Counted from the stretch's first letter, positions 46,889 through 57,533 are shown. The stretch: 64,000 nt of DNA from Kordiimonas sp. SCSIO 12603 (GCF_024398035.1 NZ_CP073748.1:2393520-2457519), one strand, 5' to 3'. Numbers and translations are program-made. Notes: generated by a model from the letters alone, not told the origin.

Positions 46889-48277
46889 CTATTCACCAGC
46901 ATTTCGGCCGTTACTCGTCAGGCCAAGTGACTTCAATTTTCTATGGAGCGCTGAACGTTCCATCCCGATGAATTCTGCTGTCTTAGAAATATTCCCACTG
47001 AAACGATTAATTTGAATTTTGAGATATTCCCTTTCAAAACTCTCTCTCGCTTCCCTAAGAGGTGTGGTCATAATGGCGTTGTCGGTACTAGAGTGCAATA
47101 AATCATTTGAATTAGTACGAATTTCCGGTGGCAGGTCTTTGCTACAGATTTCGGAACCGCCGTCTTCTGGGCCCATAATCAGTACGCGTTCAATAATGTT
47201 TTTGAGCTGCCGCACATTTCCCGGCCAATCATAATTCTGCAAAGAAGCAAGCGCATCATCAGACAACGTGACAGAGGCTCGACCTGTTGCAGCGGCCAGC
47301 GTTTCAAGGAAATTCTGTGCGAGCATGGGAATATCTTCACGCCGCTCAGCCAAAGACGCCATTGAAAGCGGCACAACATTCAAACGGTGATAAAGATCTT
47401 CTCGAAAACGCCCTTCTTCGATCTCAACCAGCAGGTTTTTACTGGTAGCAGAAATAACACGAACATCGACCTTTACACGTGAGTTACCGCCAACGCGTTC
47501 AAAAGCCTGATCTGTTAATACACGTAATATCTTGGCCTGTGTCGGGAGCGGCATATCTCCCACTTCATCTATAAAGAGCGTACCACCATGGGCACGTTCA
47601 AATAGACCTGTTTTCACAACACCACCATTTTGCTCAACACCGAAAAGCTCTTGTTCCATCCGGTGAGGTTCCATAGATGCAGCACTTACTACTACAAAGG
47701 ATGAACGTGAGCGATGCGACCTTTCATGAATTTGTCGTGCAGCTACCTCTTTACCAGCGCCTGATGGCCCCTGAATCAAAATACGGCTATTCGTTGCTGC
47801 TACTTTCTCAATGTTTTGACGTAAACTGTTGATGGCCTGCGAACGACCAATGATATCTACTGAAAAGCCTGTTTTCTTCTTTAGTTCTTCATTTTCACGG
47901 CGAAGACGTTCTGCCTCAGTCGCGCGAGCAACCGTTAGCAATAAATGCTCAGATTCAAAGGGCTTTTCAATAAAATCATAAGCTCCCTTCTTAATCGCAG
48001 CTACGGCCGTTTCAATATTACCATGCCCTGAGATTACAATGATCGGAAGATCACGGTGCCGACTTTTAACAAGTTCAAGAATTTCAAGCCCATCGAGCTT
48101 ACTGCCCTGAAGCCAAATATCCAAAATTAACAATGAAGGTAAACGCGCCTCTATCTGTGTAAGCGCACTGTCACTATCGTGTGCGGTACGGGCTGCATAG
48201 CCCTCATCCTCAAGAATGCCCGCGATTAGCTCACGAATATCAGCTTCATCATCAACGATTAGAATATCAAGGGCCAT
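46889..48277 (-). CDS. ntrX: Nitrogen assimilation response regulator NtrX
   Basis: NtrX is the partner of NtrY. It has a receiver domain ([10 protein letters not shown], phospho-acceptor Asp in [19 protein letters not shown]), an AAA+ domain with Walker [16 protein letters not shown] and FIDEVGDMP, and a Fis-type helix-turn-helix ([21 protein letters not shown]). Where sigma-54 activators carry GAFTGA, it reads [20 protein letters not shown]. The contact loop is missing, as in known alphaproteobacterial NtrX, so it most likely works with sigma-70 promoters. It is 28 bp from ntrY. Confidence 0.95.
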   Translation of the reverse strand: MALDILIVDDEADIRELIAGILEDEGYAARTAHDSDSALTQIEARLPSLLILDIWLQGSKLDGLEILELVKSRHRDLPIIVISGHGNIETAVAAIKKGAYDFIEKPFESEHLLLTVARATEAERLRRENEELKKKTGFSVDIIGRSQAINSLRQNIEKVAATNSRILIQGPSGAGKEVAARQIHERSHRSRSSFVVVSAASMEPHRMEQELFGVEQNGGVVKTGLFERAHGGTLFIDEVGDMPLPTQAKILRVLTDQAFERVGGNSRVKVDVRVISATSKNLLVEIEEGRFREDLYHRLNVVPLSMASLAERREDIPMLAQNFLETLAAATGRASVTLSDDALASLQNYDWPGNVRQLKNIIERVLIMGPEDGGSEICSKDLPPEIRTNSNDLLHSSTDNAIMTTPLREARESFEREYLKIQINRFSGNISKTAEFIGMERSALHRKLKSLGLTSNGRNAGE

Positions 48278-48305
48278 TTAGGCTCCCTCCCAACTTTACT
48301 ATTCA

Positions 48306-50615
48306 TCAAACAGCCGTAGCCGCCTTCTCTAATTGCTCAACGCGCTTTTCCAAAGCCTTATGCGAGAAGTACAAAGTTACGCTTGCCCCTCCCTCACCGC
48401 GATCAGCGATCCTCACGTTACCGCCATGCTCTTCCATGATCCTACGCACAATTGCCAGACCAAGGCCTGTTCCTTTTGCTCTGGTTGTCACATAGGGTTC
48501 CATTAAGCGATCTTTCTGCTCAACTGGAAGCCCCAGACCATTATCCTGCACGGTAATAACAGTTCGTTCATCATCCTGTTGTAATTCCAAAGATACTTTA
48601 CCGGGAATAACTTCTTCTCCTGAGGCAGCTTGTTTATCCATGCGTGCTTCTACAGATTCAGATGCATTTTTCAAAATATTAGTAAGAGCTTGACCAACCA
48701 AACGGCCATCACAAATAAGCTCATTAAGCTCTTCATTGAGATTGTGGTGAAAGTTAATATCAACGTTCGCTACATCCTGTAGGAAAACAGCATGTTTTAT
48801 AACGTCCCTAATATTAGTCTCTTTGAGAAGCGGTGCTGGCATTCTAGCGAAGGAACTGAATTCATCCACCATGCGGCGCAGATCACCTACCTGCCTGATA
48901 ATCGTATCTGTACACTGACTAAAAACAGCCGTATCGGAAGCAATTTCCTTCAAGTACTTACGCTTTAGACGTTCTGCTGACAGTTGAATAGGCGTGAGCG
49001 GGTTTTTAATCTCATGGGCAATACGTCTCGCCACATCAGCCCAGGCGGCTGTTCTTTGGTTTGCCAGCTGCTCCGTCACATCGTCAAAAGTGGTGACAAA
49101 ACCACTAATTTCACCATCATCTGAACGTTCAGCGGAGACACGGGTAAGAAGAGTACATATCTCTCCATTTCTTTCTAGCTGAATTTCGCCCTTGGCTTCA
49201 TTCCCGTTCGCATCCTTTGCTTGTTCAAGAATATCTTTAAATTCAGGGATAATAACTTCCAGTTTTTGACCGATCATTTCTTCAACGGTAGATCCAAGAA
49301 GTCCCGCAGCTGATCGGTTAGGTAGAAACACTGTGTGATCCTTCTGAAGCCCGATAACCCCGGCAGATACGCCCTCCAGTACTTCTTCAAGAAAACGCCT
49401 GCGCTCATCAAGTTCTGAGTTAGCTGCGATAAGGTCTTTTTGGTTCTTAGCTAATTGATCTGTCATCCGGTTAAATGCACGGCTCAGCATACCAACTTCA
49501 TCACTTGTTGGAACACTGGGCACACGCGCCGCAAAATCACCTTTACCAACTCGTTCCGACGCATCCACCAAATTGGAGAGTGGCGTTACAAGGCGGCTGG
49601 AGAACCAAAGACCAATCCAGATAGCGGCCAACAAAATAAGAAGCGCTATAATAATAAAAACCAAATTGAACTGTAACTGGAAGTCACTTCGTTGGTTTTC
49701 CAGTGTTTCATAGTCATTTACTGCGCTCTGCGTGGCTTCCAAATATGTCAAGACATTAGGACTTAGATCGCGCGATACATATAGATAAGTGGGCCGAAAG
49801 AAAGATGATAGCCGGATTAATCCTATCACTCGGTTATTCTCAACATCCGTAACCACAATAGCGCCGCCGTCACGAGCATGCTCAATTACCGCAGTGTCCA
49901 AAAAATCATCTGATAACCCTAGGCCAGCAGTTGCTCGTGCTAACACGTTAGCTTCACCATCAAACACGATTAGCTCGCTAAGCAATCGAGTATTAAGGGC
50001 ATCATCTGCCACCCTTTGCAGCCCTATGAGATCCTGCTTCTGTAAGGGAGAGATATTATTGTAAGCTCGGGCAATTTGGAGCATGTCTTTTTCAACATCA
50101 GCCCTGTGCTCAATCATATACGTTTGTGCAACTTCAAGGGAATTGGTGAGAGTATTTCTAATTTTGTCGCTAAACCAAGACTGCAGTCCAAACTCCAGAA
50201 ATAATGCTGAGAAAACCGTCATAATGATTGGTGGAACGACGGCGATACCAATAAAGAAACCCGTAAGTTTGTTATGAAGCCTCGAGCCGGCAGCCATTCC
50301 CTTGCGAGACCACCATATCCTGATAACCCAACGGCTTATTGATACAGCCAGCGCTAGCAACAGCGCCAAATTAACGCCGAGTAACACCCGCATGGTACGT
50401 CCGGTAGCCACTTCAAACGGAGCGCCCTTTTGGGACATTGCGATGTATGTTGCTATTGCTGAAGTAACCGCAAGGAAAGCGATAACAATCTCAATCCTTC
50501 CAGCTAATTTTAGACGTCTTGCCCAAAGAACGAACTTTGCCCAATTTCGGTTAGGCAATTTAGGATGCGTAGCAATGATGCCATCAACATTATCTGGTTT
50601 GGTTGTTTCCGTCAT
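48306..50615 (-). CDS. ntrY: Sensor histidine kinase NtrY
   Basis: The 769-residue kinase has three to four N-terminal membrane helices, a periplasmic region (about residues 150-310), another helix (FIIIALLILLAAIWIGLWF), HAMP, a PAS domain (LEGVSAGVIGLQKDHTVFLPN), HisKA with the phospho-His in RRIAHEIKNPLTPIQLSAERL, and HATPase with N box ILKNASESV and G2 TRAKGTGLGLAIVRRIM. It responds to nitrogen or redox state in related bacteria and phosphorylates NtrX. The 66-bp gap after ntrC has no clear terminator, so one long ntr operon is possible. Confidence 0.95.
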   Translation of the reverse strand: MTETTKPDNVDGIIATHPKLPNRNWAKFVLWARRLKLAGRIEIVIAFLAVTSAIATYIAMSQKGAPFEVATGRTMRVLLGVNLALLLALAVSISRWVIRIWWSRKGMAAGSRLHNKLTGFFIGIAVVPPIIMTVFSALFLEFGLQSWFSDKIRNTLTNSLEVAQTYMIEHRADVEKDMLQIARAYNNISPLQKQDLIGLQRVADDALNTRLLSELIVFDGEANVLARATAGLGLSDDFLDTAVIEHARDGGAIVVTDVENNRVIGLIRLSSFFRPTYLYVSRDLSPNVLTYLEATQSAVNDYETLENQRSDFQLQFNLVFIIIALLILLAAIWIGLWFSSRLVTPLSNLVDASERVGKGDFAARVPSVPTSDEVGMLSRAFNRMTDQLAKNQKDLIAANSELDERRRFLEEVLEGVSAGVIGLQKDHTVFLPNRSAAGLLGSTVEEMIGQKLEVIIPEFKDILEQAKDANGNEAKGEIQLERNGEICTLLTRVSAERSDDGEISGFVTTFDDVTEQLANQRTAAWADVARRIAHEIKNPLTPIQLSAERLKRKYLKEIASDTAVFSQCTDTIIRQVGDLRRMVDEFSSFARMPAPLLKETNIRDVIKHAVFLQDVANVDINFHHNLNEELNELICDGRLVGQALTNILKNASESVEARMDKQAASGEEVIPGKVSLELQQDDERTVITVQDNGLGLPVEQKDRLMEPYVTTRAKGTGLGLAIVRRIMEEHGGNVRIADRGEGGASVTLYFSHKALEKRVEQLEKAATAV

Positions 50616-50681
50616 AACTAGCCATGATGCATATTTGTCACGGTTGTACCAGAGATATCACATATTATTTTAATGTTTTTT

Positions 50682-52139
50682 TTAACGTTGGCTTTTTGGA
50701 GAGATGACAATATCCAACTCTTTGATTTTTTTACGTAGAGTATTTCGGTTCAAACCCAATAAATCTGCGGCTTTCAATTGGTTACCATTGGTAACAGACA
50801 ACACCTTTTGAATAAGAGGTCGTTCTACTTCTCTAAGGATGCGCTGGTAAATTCCTGGGGACGGCAAGCCATCATCATGATAATCAAAATACTGATCTAG
50901 GTGTAGGCGAACCGTTTGAGATAGATTCCCTCCAGTTACATCCGCCATGATACTTATTGGTCCGCCGGATAAATCAGAGACTGATCTGTCAAACTCCTCT
51001 TTCACCATATTTCCAGTGATTTCATTCCCAGGATATAGTGCACAAACCCTATTAACCATGTTCTCTAATTCTCGAACATTCCCAGGCCAATCAAAGGATT
51101 GTAGTATTTTTTTAGCCCCGGAAGATAAAGCCTTTTTGGGAAGGCCATTCTCTACGGCTTTTTTTAAGAAATGTTCCGCGAGATCGGGGATATCGTCAGT
51201 TCTTTCACGTAAAGAAGGGATATTTAACGGCACAACATTCAGCCGGAAGTATAAATCCTCTCGAAAATCACCAGATCGCACCATTTCTCGAAGGTTTTTG
51301 TTGGTTGCCGCAATAATACGAACATTAGTTTTAATCGTGGAAGTTCCTCCAACTGTCCTGTATTCGCCTTCTTGAAGCACCCTTAAAAGCCGTGTTTGTG
51401 CTTCGAGAGGCATATCACCTATTTCATCTAGAAATAAGGTTCCGCCTTTAGCTTGCCCAAATCGGCCTAAGGTTCTCGTTTCGGCACCCGTGAATGCACC
51501 ACGTTCATGTCCGAAAAGTTCACTCTCAATGAGTTCTTTCGGAATAGCTGCCATATTCACAGCAACAAAAGGATTTTCTTTTCGCTTACTGTGCGTATGA
51601 ATAGCCCTTGCAACCAATTCTTTACCGGTTCCGCTTTCTCCAATAATCAGTACAGTGAGTTCAGTCTGAACAACACGTGCCATAGCACGGTAAATTTCCT
51701 GCATAGCCGCAGAACGGCCAATTAGCAGACTTTCTTCTTGCTCATAATCAGCTTCACTTAAATTAATATTGTTTTTAAGTGCTTTCTTAGCAATAGAGAC
51801 TAACTCATCGATATCAAAGGGCTTTGGTAGATAATCAAAAGCTCCTTTATCAGATGCAGCCATAGCTGTAGATAGTGTATTTTGGGCACTCATAATAACA
51901 AACGGTAGCTCAGGTCGGACTTCGTTAAGCTCCGCCATACATTCAATGCCATTACCACCTGGCATCATCACATCGGACAGAACCAGATCACCCATTCCGC
52001 TTCTAACTAATCTATCAAGTTCCGCAACATCTTCGGCTTCAACCACAAGCCAACCTTCTTGGCGCAGCGCCTCCCCCACTACAAGGCGTATAGTCAGGTC
52101 GTCATCAGCAACGATGATAGTTGGTTTATTCCGTGTCAT
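50682..52139 (-). CDS. ntrC: Nitrogen regulation response regulator NtrC
   Basis: NtrC is the sigma-54 activator of nitrogen-assimilation genes. It has a receiver domain (VADDDLTIR, Asp in [24 protein letters not shown]), AAA+ with Walker [17 protein letters not shown], intact GAFTGA in [14 protein letters not shown], and Walker [10 protein letters not shown]. It ends in a Fis-type helix-turn-helix ([22 protein letters not shown]) that is nearly diagnostic for NtrC. The 485 residues fit. The start overlaps ntrB by 4 bp. Confidence 0.97.
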   Translation of the reverse strand: MTRNKPTIIVADDDLTIRLVVGEALRQEGWLVVEAEDVAELDRLVRSGMGDLVLSDVMMPGGNGIECMAELNEVRPELPFVIMSAQNTLSTAMAASDKGAFDYLPKPFDIDELVSIAKKALKNNINLSEADYEQEESLLIGRSAAMQEIYRAMARVVQTELTVLIIGESGTGKELVARAIHTHSKRKENPFVAVNMAAIPKELIESELFGHERGAFTGAETRTLGRFGQAKGGTLFLDEIGDMPLEAQTRLLRVLQEGEYRTVGGTSTIKTNVRIIAATNKNLREMVRSGDFREDLYFRLNVVPLNIPSLRERTDDIPDLAEHFLKKAVENGLPKKALSSGAKKILQSFDWPGNVRELENMVNRVCALYPGNEITGNMVKEEFDRSVSDLSGGPISIMADVTGGNLSQTVRLHLDQYFDYHDDGLPSPGIYQRILREVERPLIQKVLSVTNGNQLKAADLLGLNRNTLRKKIKELDIVISPKSQR

Positions 52140-53245
52140 ACTTTTTTATCCTCATCGAGTGCTAATTGCACCTTAAAGACCGCACCGCCCTTGGGGTGGT
52201 TATCGAAGGTGACTGTCCCTCCCATTTCGCTGATGTAGCGTGCTACTAATGCAAGTCCCAAGCCTGAACCACCCTCTTTACCGCTTACAAACGGATCAAA
52301 CAGATAATTCTTTAGATTCTCCGGAATACCCGGGCCATTGTCATGGATAGATATCTCTATAGGTAATCTCTTTCGAGAGCCGTCAGCTTCTCTAATCCAG
52401 ATTCCATGTTGATAACGTGTAGTTACTGTGATCTTCGCTGTGTCTCCCGCTGCTTCCACAGCATTTTTTACTAGATTTAAAAACACCTGAATCAAACGAT
52501 CATAATTGCCATAAACATCTGGGAGTGAAGGGTCAAATTTCGGTTCAAACTCAGCTTTCTCGCCAAAACCAGCAGCAGCTACATTAAGTACATGATCCAG
52601 TACTTCATGAATATTTACTGCTTCATTTTCCTGCGCGGTTGGCGTGCTAAAGGTCTCTAACTCGTCAACGAGCGACTTTATCCGATCAACCTCTTTAACA
52701 ATCAATTCAGGAAGTCTGTCATCTCCTTCTTTGGAAGAACGAGCGATTAATTGGGCGGCCCCTCGAATACCGGATAAGGGGTTTTTAATTTCATGAGCTA
52801 ACATGGACGCTAAACCGCTAACAGAACGAGCCGCAGCTTCCATTTCCTCACGTTTTTCAAGATATGCTGTAATCCGCCGAGGCTGGGCTGTTATGAGTAT
52901 CTCGCCCTCTTCCCCATAGGGTGAGGCATGAAGATCCATAAGCTCTATGTCACCGATTGGTGGTCCGCAAGCCACATCATAACTATTCAGAGGTGTCACT
53001 TCTTGTCGGGATCTATCTACAAGTTCTTCCACCTGAAGACCAATACTACGAAGTGCCCGGATAGATTGGCCGATTAACACTTCTTCACTCTGCTGAAAAA
53101 TAGCTTCGGTGTGCGAATATATTTGTGTAATTATATTATCAGCTGAAATGAGCAATGTTGCCTGATGTAGGCTGTTCAGAACGGCTTCTGGTGCACCAAG
53201 TTCACCAGAAGGTACTGTTTCCAAACTTCCCCCACCTGATTTCAT
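52136..53245 (-). CDS. ntrB: Nitrogen regulation histidine kinase NtrB
   Basis: This soluble kinase/phosphatase (GlnL) controls NtrC and is itself governed by PII. There is a PAS domain (about residues 25-140) and the phospho-His in SMLAHEIKNPLSGIRGAAQLI. HATPase motifs include NLVKNAVEAAG (N box) and SGKEGGSGLGLALVARYIS (G2). No membrane helix is present, as expected. The start overlaps the dusB stop by one base, the widely conserved dusB(nifR3)-ntrB-ntrC arrangement. Confidence 0.96.
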   Translation of the reverse strand: MKSGGGSLETVPSGELGAPEAVLNSLHQATLLISADNIITQIYSHTEAIFQQSEEVLIGQSIRALRSIGLQVEELVDRSRQEVTPLNSYDVACGPPIGDIELMDLHASPYGEEGEILITAQPRRITAYLEKREEMEAAARSVSGLASMLAHEIKNPLSGIRGAAQLIARSSKEGDDRLPELIVKEVDRIKSLVDELETFSTPTAQENEAVNIHEVLDHVLNVAAAGFGEKAEFEPKFDPSLPDVYGNYDRLIQVFLNLVKNAVEAAGDTAKITVTTRYQHGIWIREADGSRKRLPIEISIHDNGPGIPENLKNYLFDPFVSGKEGGSGLGLALVARYISEMGGTVTFDNHPKGGAVFKVQLALDEDKKV

Positions 53246-54231
53246 TAAGCAGCCATTTGTTCACACAGTGGTAGGAAATATTCCTTAAGAGACTTTTTAA
53301 CTTCTTCCGGATCGTCTACACGGTTTATGTAGTGTCGGAATTCTGCCGAGCCTGTAAGCCCTTTTGTATACCAGCCGAGGTGCTTACGCGCCATACGAAC
53401 AGCTGTAACAGTGCCGTAGTGATGAAGCATTTCTTCATAGTGGCTTAAAATTGCCTCTAGTTGCTCAGCTAGTGTTGGTTCCGCAATACGCTCACCAGTC
53501 TTAAGGTAATGAATTACCTGTGACGGGAACCAAGGTTTACCATATGTCCCGCGACCAATCATAACGCCATCTGCGCCTGATTGCTCAAGAGCATTATCTA
53601 CATCATCAAAGGTATTGATATCGCCGTTTACCACAAGAGGAATATCAACGGCGTCTTTAACAATTCCTACCTTCTTCCAGTCGGCATGCCCCTTATACAT
53701 TTGGCAGCGTGTCCTACCGTGTACAACGAGCATCTTGATCCCTGCTTCCTGAGCAATTTTTGCCAATTGGGGAGCATTAAAGCTATCATCATCCCAACCA
53801 AGTCGCATCTTGAGGGTTACTGGTAGTGATACTGCATTCACCGTAGCGTGAATAAGTTCACCTGCGTGATCAAGGTCGCGCATAAGCGCTGAACCAGAGT
53901 GGCCATTCACCACTTTTTTAACCGGGCAACCCATATTGATATCAATAAAAGCAGCGCCGCGGTCTTCATTAAGCTTGGCAGCTTCAGCCATTTTTGAAGC
54001 TTCACAACCCGCTAGCTGAACAGACATCGGGAATTCTTCAGCGCAGTTTGTTGCCATCTTCTGGCACTTCTCGCTTGCACGGATCATTGCCTCAGAAGCA
54101 ATCATTTCAGATACAACAAGACCAACGCCGTAACTTTTTACAAGTTTACGAAACGGCATATCTGATACACCACACATAGGTGCTAAAAATACTGGGTCTT
54201 TGATTTCTACTGGACCAATGTTAATAGCCAT
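53245..54231 (-). CDS. dusB: tRNA-dihydrouridine synthase
   Basis: This FMN enzyme (NifR3/DusB) reduces uridines in the tRNA D-loop. It has a TIM barrel with [12 protein letters not shown], the catalytic Cys in [36 protein letters not shown] and [13 protein letters not shown] in 328 residues. It is first in the ntr operon and diverges from ispDF with an 82-bp gap that should hold both promoters. Confidence 0.96.
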   Translation of the reverse strand: MAINIGPVEIKDPVFLAPMCGVSDMPFRKLVKSYGVGLVVSEMIASEAMIRASEKCQKMATNCAEEFPMSVQLAGCEASKMAEAAKLNEDRGAAFIDINMGCPVKKVVNGHSGSALMRDLDHAGELIHATVNAVSLPVTLKMRLGWDDDSFNAPQLAKIAQEAGIKMLVVHGRTRCQMYKGHADWKKVGIVKDAVDIPLVVNGDINTFDDVDNALEQSGADGVMIGRGTYGKPWFPSQVIHYLKTGERIAEPTLAEQLEAILSHYEEMLHHYGTVTAVRMARKHLGWYTKGLTGSAEFRHYINRVDDPEEVKKSLKEYFLPLCEQMAA

Positions 54232-54313
54232 AACAAGAACCTATACTACGCTGCCTAAATATTGGGCACTGCTTATGCCAGAAAATGATAGAAAAAGCCA
54301 GAGCAAGATTTGC

Positions 54314-55483
54314 ATGACAGATACTAAGAAAATAGCGGTGATAATTGTAGCGGCTGGTCGTGGCACCCGCGCAGGTACAGACGGGCCAAAGCAATATGAA
54401 AAAATTTGTGGTAAAGCAATTATAGATCATACACTTAAATCTATTTCTTCATCTATTAAAGAAGCTACTATAGTTCCCGTTATTCATAAAGATGATCATC
54501 AACGATATGAACAACTCACTCATAAAAATTGTGCTTTACCGCCTGTTATAGGTGGTGAAACCCGTCAAGAGAGCGTTCTGAATGGGCTATTAGCGCTTCA
54601 AGATTATGATCCTGATTATGTGCTGATCCATGATGCAGCACGGCCTTTTATAGTTAAAGAAACAATTGAGAAATTGATCTCAGGCCTCAATAACAGCAAG
54701 CGCGCTCTTCTCCCTGCGGTACCAATAGTAGATACTTTAAAACATGTTACTGAAGACATAATTGAAAAAACTGTGGACCGAACTTCTCTATATGCCGTTC
54801 AAACACCGCAGGCTTTTCGCTATGGGGAAATCCTTGAGGCACATAAAAATGCGCCACATAAGAATTTCACCGATGATGCGGCTGTATTTGAACACTTTGG
54901 CGGTAAAGTTACAATTGTGGACGGACTTGAAACTAATTTTAAAATTACTCGCCCCGAGGATTTTCTAAAGGCAACAAACCTGATGATGATGCAATTAGCA
55001 GATATAAGAGTTGGCTCCGGCTATGATGTACACCGATTTGACAAAGGCGATCATGTTTGGCTTGGCGGCATAAAAATTCCACACACACACAAGCTTAAAG
55101 GCCACTCAGATGCAGATGTTGCCCTACATGCTCTTACAGATGCTATTCTTGCCGCTATTTCAGAAGGCGATATAGGAACCCATTTCCCACCAAGCGATGA
55201 ACAATGGCGCGGTGCCCCAAGCCATATATTCTTGGAAAAAGCGCAGAAGTTAGTAGCTGAAAAAGACGGTATCATCGCACATGTAGGTATTTGTATTATT
55301 TGTGAGAAACCTAAAATTGGTCCACATAAAGATACGATACGGCAAAAAATTGCTGATTTATTAGATATAGAGATAAGTCGAGTAAGTGTTCAGGCTACCA
55401 CAACAGAAAAGCTTGGTTTCACAGGGCGCGAAGAAGGTATCGCCTGCCAGGCAACGGCAACCATAAGACTACCTCTGGACTAA
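54314..55483 (+). CDS. ispDF: Bifunctional IspD/IspF isoprenoid enzyme
   Basis: The 389-residue fusion has an N-terminal IspD (CDP-ME synthase): VAAGRGTRAGTDGPKQY, IHDAARPF and TPQAFRYGEI. The C-terminal IspF (MECDP synthase) has VGSGYDVHRFDKGDHVWLGG with zinc Asp/His, GHSDADVALHALTDAIL and the EKLGFTGREEGIACQA ending. It carries steps 3 and 5 of the MEP pathway. The IspE step is not in this window. I chose the ATG at 54314 as a typical IspD N-terminus; an in-frame ATG at 54275 is possible. Confidence 0.95.
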   Translation: MTDTKKIAVIIVAAGRGTRAGTDGPKQYEKICGKAIIDHTLKSISSSIKEATIVPVIHKDDHQRYEQLTHKNCALPPVIGGETRQESVLNGLLALQDYDPDYVLIHDAARPFIVKETIEKLISGLNNSKRALLPAVPIVDTLKHVTEDIIEKTVDRTSLYAVQTPQAFRYGEILEAHKNAPHKNFTDDAAVFEHFGGKVTIVDGLETNFKITRPEDFLKATNLMMMQLADIRVGSGYDVHRFDKGDHVWLGGIKIPHTHKLKGHSDADVALHALTDAILAAISEGDIGTHFPPSDEQWRGAPSHIFLEKAQKLVAEKDGIIAHVGICIICEKPKIGPHKDTIRQKIADLLDIEISRVSVQATTTEKLGFTGREEGIACQATATIRLPLD

Positions 55484-55486
55484 TTC

Positions 55487-55990
55487 ATGGCAAAGCAGAC
55501 CCTTTCAAATTGGCAAGAACGGTATAAAAGCGCTGCATATTGGTGGAGCGTTGGATTTGGCTCAGGCCTTATAAAACCTGCCCCCGGAACATGGGGTTCT
55601 TTGGCAGGCCTCCTTATTGGATACGGCATTCTTAAGCTACCTCAATCTTTTTGGATATTACTCATATTTATAGCTGCTACCACACTACTTTCTGTGTTCG
55701 CTATTAACCAAATTGAACGTAAAACAGGTATTCATGATGCACCAGAGATCGTGATAGATGAATTCGCAGGCATGTGGGTCTCCTTGTTACCCCTAACCTT
55801 CGCTAGCTTTGGGTATATAGAGCTAGCTAGTGCATTCATATTGTTCCGTTTTTATGATATCATCAAGCCGTGGCCGATTGAGTGGCTGGATAAAAAGGTC
55901 TCAGGTGGTTTCGGTGTAATGGTAGACGATCTAGCTGCAGGTATATTTGCTGCAGCTACCTTTTATGTTGTTAAAATGTTCATCCTATAA
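55487..55990 (+). CDS. pgpA: Phosphatidylglycerophosphatase A
   Basis: PgpA removes the phosphate from phosphatidylglycerol-3-phosphate. It is an inner-membrane protein of 167 residues with hydrophobic segments and the signatures GFGSGLIKPAPGTWGSLAGL, IVIDEFAGMWVSLL and FRFYDIIKPWPIEWLD; Asp/Glu in DEFAGM probably bind metal. It starts 3 bp after ispDF, so both are co-transcribed. Confidence 0.94.
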   Translation: MAKQTLSNWQERYKSAAYWWSVGFGSGLIKPAPGTWGSLAGLLIGYGILKLPQSFWILLIFIAATTLLSVFAINQIERKTGIHDAPEIVIDEFAGMWVSLLPLTFASFGYIELASAFILFRFYDIIKPWPIEWLDKKVSGGFGVMVDDLAAGIFAAATFYVVKMFIL

Positions 55991-56053
55991 GGGTAATCAT
56001 TCTGTATTCTCATGAATGCAAATACATAAACATCTATTTTCAAGGGGCACGTT

Positions 56054-56548
56054 TTGTTTAACGAAGATATTCAAACACTAGCAGAAAGCTTGCTTGAAGC
56101 CGCGAGACAGCGAGGGTTGACAATCACCGCCGCAGAATCCTGCACAGGCGGCTTAGTCATGGGTGCCCTAACCGCCATTGCAGGTTCCTCAGATGTAGTA
56201 GATCGGGGTTTCGTTACATATACCAATGAAGCAAAACAGCAGATGCTTGGTGTGAATATTGAAAACCTTGAGAGATTTGGTGCAGTATCAAACGCCGTAG
56301 CGAAAGAAATGGCGTATGGAGCTCTTGCGAACTCAATGGCTGATATCGCGGTCTCAATCACCGGCATAGCGGGCCCTGGTGGTGGCAGCGATGAAAAACC
56401 AGTTGGTACAGTTTGGTTTGCCATTGCTCAGTTAGGAGAAGCGCCACATGCGGAGGAACGACACTTTAACGATTTAGACCGTGATGGCGTTCGCAATGAA
56501 GCCGTGAAAGTTGCCTTATCTCTTCTTCTTGAGGCTATAGCATCTTAA
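56054..56548 (+). CDS. CinA-family nicotinamide-nucleotide amidohydrolase
   Basis: This 164-residue protein is the CinA C-terminal domain on its own (PncC/YgaD type), which deamidates nicotinamide mononucleotide for NAD recycling. Signatures are ITAAESCTGGLVMGALT (active-site Ser/Thr region), GFVTYTNEAKQQMLGV and VSITGIAGPGGGSDEKPVGTVWF. The start is TTG at 56054: GGGG at 56044-56047 lies 6 nt before it. The gene follows pgpA by 63 bp. Confidence 0.93.
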   Translation: MFNEDIQTLAESLLEAARQRGLTITAAESCTGGLVMGALTAIAGSSDVVDRGFVTYTNEAKQQMLGVNIENLERFGAVSNAVAKEMAYGALANSMADIAVSITGIAGPGGGSDEKPVGTVWFAIAQLGEAPHAEERHFNDLDRDGVRNEAVKVALSLLLEAIAS

Positions 56549-56550
56549 AA

Positions 56551-56573
56551 AAGGCCGAAGAAACGGCCTTTTC
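56551..56573 (+). terminator. Terminator after the cinA-like gene
   Basis: AAGGCCG (56551-56557) pairs exactly with CGGCCTT (56564-56570), loop AAGAAA, followed by TTCT. A run of A before the stem lets it also work toward the convergent dioxygenase gene. Confidence 0.82.
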
Positions 56574-56582
56574 TCTGAGTAA

Positions 56583-57458
56583 TTAGACAGTTTTTAAAAG
56601 ACGTTTGGGGTGCATACCATCTACATACCCTTTAAACGGAGGATAAATATCATACCCTATCAACTCCTGAACTCTTTCTGGGCATTGAGCTGCTGTTTCT
56701 CTTGAAATAGAAAGGGAAAAGTTCTCCAGCGATCTAACCCATCCTGCGCAATATTGGGGCGTGATGATAAATCTAGTACCGTCTGATTTATTCGCTCCAC
56801 CACGGTGCCACAAAGTCCCTTTAGCAACCATAAACGAACCAGCCTTCATTGTAGCTTTTATTGCATCAACACGAGCACCAGGGTCTTCATCTACATCCTT
56901 CATACGTTTATCAGAAAATGTATTTTCAAGAATAGCGCCATTCATTTCCTCTTCACCCCAAAGGTGACTACGAGGAATAATTTCCGTAGCTCCGTTAACA
57001 TCAGTTGTGTCTTCAATAGCCCAGAAGGTACTAACGCTCCAATTCTTACGAGGTAACGCTACATCACAGTGACTATCATCATAATGCCATGGCTGTACGC
57101 TTTCTCCCGGATGAAGGTTAATAGCTAGATAGGCATATAGCAGGCAGTGGCGCCCCAAATCAGCTTCAGCAAAGCCGAGAGCTAGTGGATGCATAGCCAA
57201 TTCAGCAAACACTGGGGCTTTTTCAACGAGCGCATAAAGCCTATTAGATTTGAGCCCTTCAAAATCGTTCCGGCCAGCTACATTTTCATCAAGATATGGC
57301 TTAGCCGCAGATTTAATACGTTCCAGCATCTCTTCGGACAATACATTTTCAAAGATCATATAACCTTCGCGATCATATTCGTCCTTCGCTTGCTCGAAGC
57401 TTCGACCGCCTAAATACTTCTCAACTTCATCTCTCTTCATAGATAAATTTTCAAACAT
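56583..57458 (-). CDS. Phytanoyl-CoA dioxygenase (PhyH) family protein
   Basis: This is an Fe(II)/2-oxoglutarate-dependent oxygenase fold of 291 residues. The metal triad would be His and Asp in WHYDDSHCD and a distal His in LWHRGGANKSDGTRFIITPQYC, with the Arg in TRFI expected to bind 2-oxoglutarate. The ATFEIIPRSHLW-like segment (here TEIIPRSHLWGEEE) is typical of the family. It would hydroxylate an unidentified small molecule. GGAGGGG precedes the ATG at 57458. It diverges from a TetR gene with a palindrome between, so the pair is probably one inducible unit. Confidence 0.88.
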   Translation of the reverse strand: MFENLSMKRDEVEKYLGGRSFEQAKDEYDREGYMIFENVLSEEMLERIKSAAKPYLDENVAGRNDFEGLKSNRLYALVEKAPVFAELAMHPLALGFAEADLGRHCLLYAYLAINLHPGESVQPWHYDDSHCDVALPRKNWSVSTFWAIEDTTDVNGATEIIPRSHLWGEEEMNGAILENTFSDKRMKDVDEDPGARVDAIKATMKAGSFMVAKGTLWHRGGANKSDGTRFIITPQYCAGWVRSLENFSLSISRETAAQCPERVQELIGYDIYPPFKGYVDGMHPKRLLKTV

Positions 57459-57513
57459 TGGCCCCTCCATGATCACACTATAAAACAGACATTGAAATGA
57501 TATATAGGATATT

Positions 57514-57533
57514 TTGAATTGAATTCAATTCAA
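57514..57533. promoter_or_regulatory. Perfect 20-bp palindrome, probable TetR operator
   Basis: TTGAATTGAATTCAATTCAA is a perfect inverted repeat without a spacer, placed 56 bp before the dioxygenase start and 55 bp before the TetR start. Its size and place fit a TetR-family dimer controlling both genes. Confidence 0.72.
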
